A stretch of 64,000 bases of DNA from Marinobacter psychrophilus. GTDB lineage: Bacteria > Pseudomonadota > Gammaproteobacteria > Pseudomonadales > Oleiphilaceae. Where the stretch lies: contig NZ_CP011494.1 of assembly GCF_001043175.1 (NCBI RefSeq), forward strand, positions 3,348,001 through 3,412,000. Reading direction: 5' to 3'. This document shows, piece by piece, positions 58,736 through 64,000 of this stretch. The notes below the pieces were generated by a model. It worked only from the letters and a program-made list of their open reading frames with translations. It searched no databases and had not been told where the DNA came from. Position 1 is the stretch's first letter; each line of letters starts with the position of its first letter. The translations under genes and the position numbers were made by a program.

Positions 58736-59365
58736 TCACGGCACCATGTCATCTGGATCGACTAATCCCAGTTCGAGCCCGACCGTGTAAAAACCGGTAA
58801 CCGAAAATTCACTGATTTCACTGGACGTGTGGGCAACCGTAATACCTTGACACAGCTGCGAGCACGCGGCCTTGGTCACTTCCTGCAACAACGCAAAATC
58901 ACGGAAGTAGTCTTTTAGTGGGTTTTCGCCCAGAGCTTTACGTTTTTGATTCTTCCTGTCGATGCGATCCTCGATTGCCCTTTCCAAACGCTCCATTACT
59001 CCTGGCCGGCTATGGTTTAACACAGCAACTAGCTGGGAATATTTAACCTCCAGAATCACATTGTCTCGGTCAGCATTGGGCGAGTGGTACTCAGCGATCT
59101 CCTCGTCTAGACAGACAAGGCCGCGGGACAAACCAAATCTGGCCGCAACCAAAGGTGTAATTGCAGAGATACCCCGCTCTTCCAGCGGGTCACCTTGTGT
59201 GATGAGAAGCTTTGGCTTTTGTACCTGATTTTGGCCCCAGTACGACATAAGTCGCTCTGAGACCTCAGCTGCCACAAGCGCAGGATCCCGTGGGTCGTAG
59301 CCACCCATTCCCTCGATCACAACAGGATGATACTGGCCGAGTAATAACAGTAAGTTTTGTGTCAA
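58736..59365 (-). CDS. Protein of unknown function
   Basis: 209 residues; I recognise no family. It is a soluble protein with an apparent Rossmann-like beginning (LLLLGQYHPVVIEGMGGYDP, then KPKLLITQGDPLEERGISAI) and a charged helical middle (MERLERAIEDRIDRKNQKRK). The C terminus reads SEFSVTGFYTVGLELGLVD. No signal peptide or membrane helix. The longest start is a TTG at 59365 and an ATG lies at 59308, so the start is uncertain. It converges with the shikimate kinase gene and is followed upstream by a chemoreceptor gene. Confidence 0.6.
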   Translation of the reverse strand: MTQNLLLLLGQYHPVVIEGMGGYDPRDPALVAAEVSERLMSYWGQNQVQKPKLLITQGDPLEERGISAITPLVAARFGLSRGLVCLDEEIAEYHSPNADRDNVILEVKYSQLVAVLNHSRPGVMERLERAIEDRIDRKNQKRKALGENPLKDYFRDFALLQEVTKAACSQLCQGITVAHTSSEISEFSVTGFYTVGLELGLVDPDDMVP

Positions 59366-59448
59366 CGTTATTCATCCCCACTACACAGCGCTACCAATGT
59401 CATTTGCCAAGCACTTAATTTTTAACTCACGCTCACCATCATTCCCAC

Positions 59449-61143
59449 TCACACGCGGTAACGGCTGACCTGGTCTGACATATCTGCCGCCAGCGCCTTG
59501 AGCCGTTGTGTGGCCGCCCCAGCCCTACGAGTTCCTTGGGCGGTTTGCTCTGTTATAGCAACGATCTCGTGAACATTCTGATTGATGGTCTCGGAGACGC
59601 TGGTTTGCTCCTCGGCAGCACTGGCAATCTGGATGTTCATCTCGTTGATGGTACCAACAGCCAGATTAATTCTCTTCAGCGCTTCATTTACTTGACGGGT
59701 TTCCACGACGGTCGCTTCACTCCGTTCACTGATTGCACCAATCAGCTTCACAGCATTGCTTGCGCCGGTTTGCAGCCGTTCAATCGTCTCTTGAATTTCC
59801 TGGGTACTCTTTTGAGTCCGGCTTGCCAATGTGCGAACTTCATCTGCGACCACCGCAAAGCCTCGACCAGCTTCGCCGGCGCGCGCAGCCTCTATGGCCG
59901 CATTCAGGGCCAGCAGGTTGGTCTGATCGGCAATCGCACGAATCACTTCTAAAACACTGTCGACTTTCCGGGAGTCCACACCCAGTCTTTCAATCACCTT
60001 AACGCCTTCCGCAACCTGCTCCGATAAACCGCCGATTACCTCGATGGTCTGATGTACCAAGCCCTGGGCATCCACTACCTGAACGTTGGCACGGTCCGCA
60101 GCATCAGAAGCTTCGCTGGCGTTATTAGCCACTTCCTGTGCTGCCGCTGTCATCTCGTTCATGGCGGTTGCCACCTGATCACTCTCGGATTTTTGACGCT
60201 CCACGCCCTGCGTTGACTCCTCCATTACCTGACTCAGTTCTGCAGAGGCTTCGTTCAAAGTACCCGTGGATGAGAGAACCTGCTCAACCAGTCCGTGCAC
60301 CTGATCCGCAAAGCTGTTAAATGCGATTGCCAACTGACTCAACTCATCTTTACCGTCTATGTCCAGTCGACGGGTCAAGTCGCCGTCGCCGCTGGCGATA
60401 TCGTTCATTGCAGATACTGCGGATTTCAATGGGCGGATAATGCTACGGACAACAACCAGGGCAAAAAGCCCAATAATAACCAGCGCAATCAGTGAGGTCG
60501 TCACTGAACCAATGACAGCGTTATCCAATGCATCCCCGACTTTGCTGTCCATGGCAGCGACCTGTTCTTCCAGACCGTCTACCCAGAACCCTGTACCAAT
60601 CATGATATTCCACTGCGGTAGCATCTCTGCGTAACCCAGTTTCGGGGCCACTTTGCCTGTGGCTTCGTTCTGCCACCCATAAGAAACGTAGCCACCGCCG
60701 TCAGAAGCCACTTTTACCAGTTCGCGGATCAGGTAAATCCCATTAGGATCCTGAAAGTTCCAGAGATTCTTGCCTTCGAGCGCCGGTTTCACGCCATGCA
60801 TGACACTTACGCCACTGGTGTCGTAGGCGAAAATGTAACCCGGACTTCCGGAGTCATTAAATCTCAGCTGACGCAGTATTTCCCATGCTTTCTGACGCAC
60901 ATCAGGATCTTTAGCAGAACCAGGCTGGTTATAAAGATGGGCAATTGAAGTACGCGCAAGCTCAATATAGTTTTTCAGCTCCTGGCGCTTGCTTAGCTCC
61001 ATGTCGGAGGAAAAACCCGCCACTGCGCTGTCGCCAATACCCTTGGCCTGATTCAAGTTATACGTGGTCAGAAACGCCGTAAGTACGATTACAGGCAAGA
61101 GTGCGAGCAACAGCACACGCGTCTGAATGGTCAGATTTTTCAT
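59449..61143 (-). CDS. Methyl-accepting chemotaxis protein with single Cache domain
   Basis: 564 residues from the ATG at 61143, which gives [20 protein letters not shown] with a proper first membrane helix; the longer frame adds 54 residues of no use. Periplasmic sCache_2 domain about residues 30-185 ([30 protein letters not shown]), second helix about 190-212, HAMP, then the signalling hairpin [20 protein letters not shown]. Single Cache domains bind small organic acids such as acetate or pyruvate. No C-terminal CheR-tether pentapeptide. Confidence 0.92.
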   Translation of the reverse strand: MKNLTIQTRVLLLALLPVIVLTAFLTTYNLNQAKGIGDSAVAGFSSDMELSKRQELKNYIELARTSIAHLYNQPGSAKDPDVRQKAWEILRQLRFNDSGSPGYIFAYDTSGVSVMHGVKPALEGKNLWNFQDPNGIYLIRELVKVASDGGGYVSYGWQNEATGKVAPKLGYAEMLPQWNIMIGTGFWVDGLEEQVAAMDSKVGDALDNAVIGSVTTSLIALVIIGLFALVVVRSIIRPLKSAVSAMNDIASGDGDLTRRLDIDGKDELSQLAIAFNSFADQVHGLVEQVLSSTGTLNEASAELSQVMEESTQGVERQKSESDQVATAMNEMTAAAQEVANNASEASDAADRANVQVVDAQGLVHQTIEVIGGLSEQVAEGVKVIERLGVDSRKVDSVLEVIRAIADQTNLLALNAAIEAARAGEAGRGFAVVADEVRTLASRTQKSTQEIQETIERLQTGASNAVKLIGAISERSEATVVETRQVNEALKRINLAVGTINEMNIQIASAAEEQTSVSETINQNVHEIVAITEQTAQGTRRAGAATQRLKALAADMSDQVSRYRV

Positions 61144-61307
61144 CGCTGGTAGGTCTTTTGTGTGTGTCAGGGAATGGGCGGAAATTTTCGCCCGCGTCAT
61201 TGAGGGGCAATAGTACCGGTTATCCCCTAGATTATCAGTGGGGACACTTCGCGTTTTGTCTATAAAGTGTAAAGAGGCAAAATGGAACACGTCAAACCAA
61301 GGCATGA

Positions 61308-61736
61308 CTAGCTTTCAGTCGGCTCTACCACCACAATAATGCGCCTGACCATGCCCTTATTGATTCTTACCGGCAGATAACGTGCATTCAGCCAAACACC
61401 CTGCCCGCTTGCATCAAGATTCAGAAAACGCCCGTTCTGTGCAACGCCAATAACCAGACTTCGCCAGAACACGATGTATTCTTCGCTACGGGTATAGGCT
61501 TTCTCGCACAGCACACGGTGATGCTTCCCGGTTAACTCTTCAGCCTTGTATCCCAGCAGCGCAAGAAATGCGTCGCTTACCCGGTCAATCAGGCCATCCG
61601 GGGTAAGCACCAGAACGGCCGAGGATTCTTTAATGGCCTCGAAATCCGCCTCCAGCTCGATAATCCGCTTTTCGGCAACCTCAAGCTTGTCGAGAGCGGC
61701 CTGCAGTGCTTGTTTTTTCTTACCAAAAAATGCCAT
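61308..61736 (-). CDS. Single PAS-domain protein
   Basis: 142 residues from the ATG at 61736 (GAGG upstream). Short N-terminal coiled coil ([20 protein letters not shown]), then one PAS domain ([40 protein letters not shown]) of the kind found at the start of Aer-like receptors. No output domain. It lies 164 bases upstream of the chemoreceptor gene on the same strand, so the two may act together. Confidence 0.8.
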   Translation of the reverse strand: MAFFGKKKQALQAALDKLEVAEKRIIELEADFEAIKESSAVLVLTPDGLIDRVSDAFLALLGYKAEELTGKHHRVLCEKAYTRSEEYIVFWRSLVIGVAQNGRFLNLDASGQGVWLNARYLPVRINKGMVRRIIVVVEPTES

Positions 61737-61825
61737 CAAATAGCCTCTTCATGCAAAAGGAGAGCTTTGGAAAACCGGCGCAGCTGGCGATGTGTGTTAA
61801 ACCATGCGTGTTAAACGATTTGCCA

Positions 61826-63031
61826 TCATATGGTGATGAGAATGCCGCCGCTTGCCAACACAATCACCACTACCCACGCCGGTAATTTCCATACGCTTAA
61901 AAGGAGAAAGCCGGTCAGTGCCAACGCAAATTCGTAGGCGCCCAGAATGGCGCTGGTCCACACCGGCTGATAAAGCGCTGCCGCCAAAATGCCTACCACG
62001 GCTGCATTGGCACCACTCATCAATGCCCGCGCGCTGCCCCAACGCCGAAACCGATTCCAGTGAGGCAACACCGCCAGCAGTAACAGCATTCCGGGCAAAA
62101 AGATCATAAATAGCGCCAGGGCAGCTCCGAACAGGCTACCTCCGAGCGGTGTCATCACTGCGCCAAGATAGGAGGCAAAGGTGAACAAAGGCCCGGGCAC
62201 GGCCTGAGCGGCACCATAGCCTGCCAGAAATTCGTTCGCCCCAACCCAACCGGATTGCACCACCTCGGCTTCCAGTAAGGGCAACACCACGTGACCACCG
62301 CCAAACACCAGGGCGCCAGCGCGATAAAAGGCATCCATAACCGCCACAGTGGCTGAAGGGGTAACCCAAGCCAGTAACGGCAGGCCGACCAGCAAAACAA
62401 CGAAGATGAGCCCCGCCAAGAAGCCGACACGGGCAGAAACCGGTAACAGCAACTCGGGTGAGTCGTTGTCAGCCTGAACCCGGCACAGCACCATGCCCGC
62501 TAAGGCGCCAATTACGATGGCCGTGACTTGGCCCAACGAGCCGTTGAACAACACCACAGTGAACACCGCTGCCAGAGCGATGCCCGCGCGCTGGCGGTCA
62601 GGGCATAAATTGCGCGCCATTCCCCATACCGCATGAGCGACTATCGCCACCGCTGTCACTTTCAAGCCGTGAATGATGCCTTGGCTTACGGGGCCATCAA
62701 GCATCCCGGCACCCAAAGCGAACAGCACCAATACAATGGCTGAAGGCAGCATGAAAGCTGCCCAGGCTGCAGCTGCACCCCAAGGGCCGGCTCGCATCAG
62801 GCCCAGTGCGAAACCTACCTGACTGCTGGCTGGTCCGGGTAAAAACTGACACAAGGCGACAAGGTCGGCGTAAGCCTGCTCGGAAAGCCAGCGACGGCGT
62901 TCTACAAACTCCGTACGAAAGTAGCCAAGATGGGCAATAGGACCGCCAAAGGACGTCAGGCCCAGTAGTAGAAATGCGCTAAAAACCTCTCTGATGCGCT
63001 CTCTATTGTATCGGGGCAGGTTTGTTTTCAT
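61826..63031 (-). CDS. chrA: Chromate transporter ChrA
   Basis: 401 residues, the long two-domain form of the CHR family of inner-membrane chromate efflux proteins. Each half starts with the family signature: FLLLGLTSFGGPIAHLGYFR in the first and YRAGALVFGGGHVVLPLLEA in the second. WLSEQAYADLVALCQFLPGP and GAAQAVPGPLFTFASYLGA follow, as in ChrA. GAGAGGG precedes the ATG. Confidence 0.94.
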   Translation of the reverse strand: MKTNLPRYNRERIREVFSAFLLLGLTSFGGPIAHLGYFRTEFVERRRWLSEQAYADLVALCQFLPGPASSQVGFALGLMRAGPWGAAAAWAAFMLPSAIVLVLFALGAGMLDGPVSQGIIHGLKVTAVAIVAHAVWGMARNLCPDRQRAGIALAAVFTVVLFNGSLGQVTAIVIGALAGMVLCRVQADNDSPELLLPVSARVGFLAGLIFVVLLVGLPLLAWVTPSATVAVMDAFYRAGALVFGGGHVVLPLLEAEVVQSGWVGANEFLAGYGAAQAVPGPLFTFASYLGAVMTPLGGSLFGAALALFMIFLPGMLLLLAVLPHWNRFRRWGSARALMSGANAAVVGILAAALYQPVWTSAILGAYEFALALTGFLLLSVWKLPAWVVVIVLASGGILITI

Positions 63032-63071
63032 AAATCCCTCTCAGTTGCGGCCAGCCGACCACTTTCTCCCT

Positions 63072-63111
63072 ATTCAGAACAGTCACTGCTGATTCAGAAC
63101 AGTGACTGCTG
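63072..63111. repeat. 20-bp tandem duplication at the end of the photolyase gene
   Basis: Two adjacent copies of ATTCAGAACAGTsACTGCTG (63072-63091 and 63092-63111) differing at one base. The photolyase stop lies in the second copy; the first repeats the last codons beyond it. Confidence 0.85.
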
Positions 63112-64000
63112 AAAATCCTGCTTGTGTTCGCTCGACTTCTCCACGAACGCTCTGTGGCGGTCTGAATCGCTTCGTCGCAAATCGCTCACCCTGTCTTTGG
63201 CTTTTTTTGCCGTTGTCCGATGATCCACAATGGCTTCCGGGTAAGGCATATAACCGAGAATTTCGGCGTTTTTTGACAGCCTGAACGCCGTCTTAGACAA
63301 GTCATGAAGTTCACTGCCGGGCACATCCGCAAGTTCCGGAACCCACTTGTGGATAAAATGCCCGTCAAGATCATGGTCCCTGCCCTGTTTTACCGGGTCA
63401 TAAACCATAAGCTCGTTGAATTCTGTGGTGCCCGCTATAATCTGATGAATAACATGATGAATGCCCGGCTCGTAATCCAGAAACTCGGTGGCCAGATATT
63501 CCGCCACTTTGGTGGTGGGTATCCACAGATTCATAGTAGCGAATGAGACCAGGGTTGCCCGCAGACGCATGTTAATCCAACCGGTTTGGTTGAGGAACCT
63601 CATCGCCGCATCAACATAGGGGAACCCGGTCAGCCCCTGTTTCCAAGCAATGAAGTGTTGTTCAGATTGTCCTAAAAAAGGCGTTAAAGAATGCGTTAAA
63701 GAACGCCCTTCCCAGTAATCTGCCTCGCGGACACCGTTAAACTGTGCAAGCATGCACTCAAATTCCAGCTCGGGGCGGGTTTCAAATGTTTGCATATACT
63801 GCCGGCGCCAGCTCAACCTATCTAGATAGAAACGCGCGTTTTCCTGAAACTTACTGAACTGGTCAGCGTTCATCCGGCTGTGTGCGTCGGTTACTACTCG
63901 ATCCACAGCCTGGAATATCTCTCTGTCTGAGACAATACCGTATGCCAGATACGTTGATATCCGCGAACAGCCCTGCCAAGCCGTATTCGGGCTGGATATC
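63094..64000 (-). CDS. Cryptochrome/photolyase family protein, 5' part outside the window
   Basis: The frame is open to the right edge, so the N terminus is missing. An internal GTG at 63906 is not the start: upstream codons read SSPNTAWQGCSRISTYLAYG, a photolyase FAD-domain block. Visible parts: WRRQYMQTFETRPELEFECM, FPYVDAAMRFLNQTGWINMR, LATEFLDYEPGIHHVIHQ, GRDHDLDGHFIHKWVPEL, all of the C-terminal FAD-binding half. Members repair UV dimers with light or act as blue-light receptors; the class cannot be settled without the N-terminal half. Confidence 0.88.
   Translation of the reverse strand, partial: ISSPNTAWQGCSRISTYLAYGIVSDREIFQAVDRVVTDAHSRMNADQFSKFQENARFYLDRLSWRRQYMQTFETRPELEFECMLAQFNGVREADYWEGRSLTHSLTPFLGQSEQHFIAWKQGLTGFPYVDAAMRFLNQTGWINMRLRATLVSFATMNLWIPTTKVAEYLATEFLDYEPGIHHVIHQIIAGTTEFNELMVYDPVKQGRDHDLDGHFIHKWVPELADVPGSELHDLSKTAFRLSKNAEILGYMPYPEAIVDHRTTAKKAKDRVSDLRRSDSDRHRAFVEKSSEHKQDFQQSLF

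Overview
The window looks like chromosome of a marine gammaproteobacterium of the Marinobacter/Pseudomonas type. This is an inference from gene content and order: a SUF operon, flgP-flgT, the gpmI-envC-ctpA-yibQ block next to yibN-secB, the hisB-hisH-hisA-hisF order, and mutY-yggX followed by tRNA-Phe. Species cannot be fixed from the window alone.

Bases 1 to about 27,400 are dense housekeeping DNA. After a small AraC-type regulator and trhP comes a seven-gene Fe-S assembly operon, sufB-C-D-S-A-T-E, whose promoter is covered by a near-consensus IscR site. Then follow the flagellar H-ring genes flgP-flgT, cca, a thiolase, trmL (its start region has been amplified into a 25-bp tandem array), secB, a degenerate rhodanese, gpmI, envC, ctpA, a divergent polysaccharide deacetylase, the his genes, an SRPBCC protein, an AsmA-like protein, mutY, yggX and tRNA-Phe(GAA).

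Bases 27,400 to 56,700 form an accessory nitrogen-scavenging region broken up by decayed insertion sequences. It holds three separate ABC-transporter-based catabolic modules. Module 1 (28,368-41,821) is a complete guanidine assimilation system in two transcription units, each led by a guanidine-I (ykkC) riboswitch: carboxyguanidine deiminase subunits, a biotin-dependent carboxylase and a binding protein in the first; permease, ATPase and allophanate hydrolase in the second. Between them lie a TetR regulator, a type III glutamine synthetase and an alpha/beta hydrolase. Module 2 (43,101-47,797) joins an ABC transporter to a membrane di-iron desaturase/hydroxylase and a TIM-barrel isomerase-like enzyme; I recognise no known pathway. 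Module 3 (49,474-56,459) has a HutC-type GntR regulator, an ABC transporter, a TauE/SafE exporter, an M20 deacylase and an amidase related to allophanate hydrolase; its substrate is also unknown. All three modules carry sigma-54 promoter motifs (TGGCAY-N5-TTGCW type), and two share an identical NtrC-like enhancer (TGCACA-N5-AGAGCA), so they probably form one nitrogen-starvation regulon.

Bases 56,900 to 64,000 return to ordinary genes: sstT, a shikimate kinase, an unrecognised protein, a Cache-domain chemoreceptor with a PAS protein upstream, chrA, and a cryptochrome/photolyase gene that runs off the right edge. No CRISPR array, rRNA operon or intact mobile element is visible.
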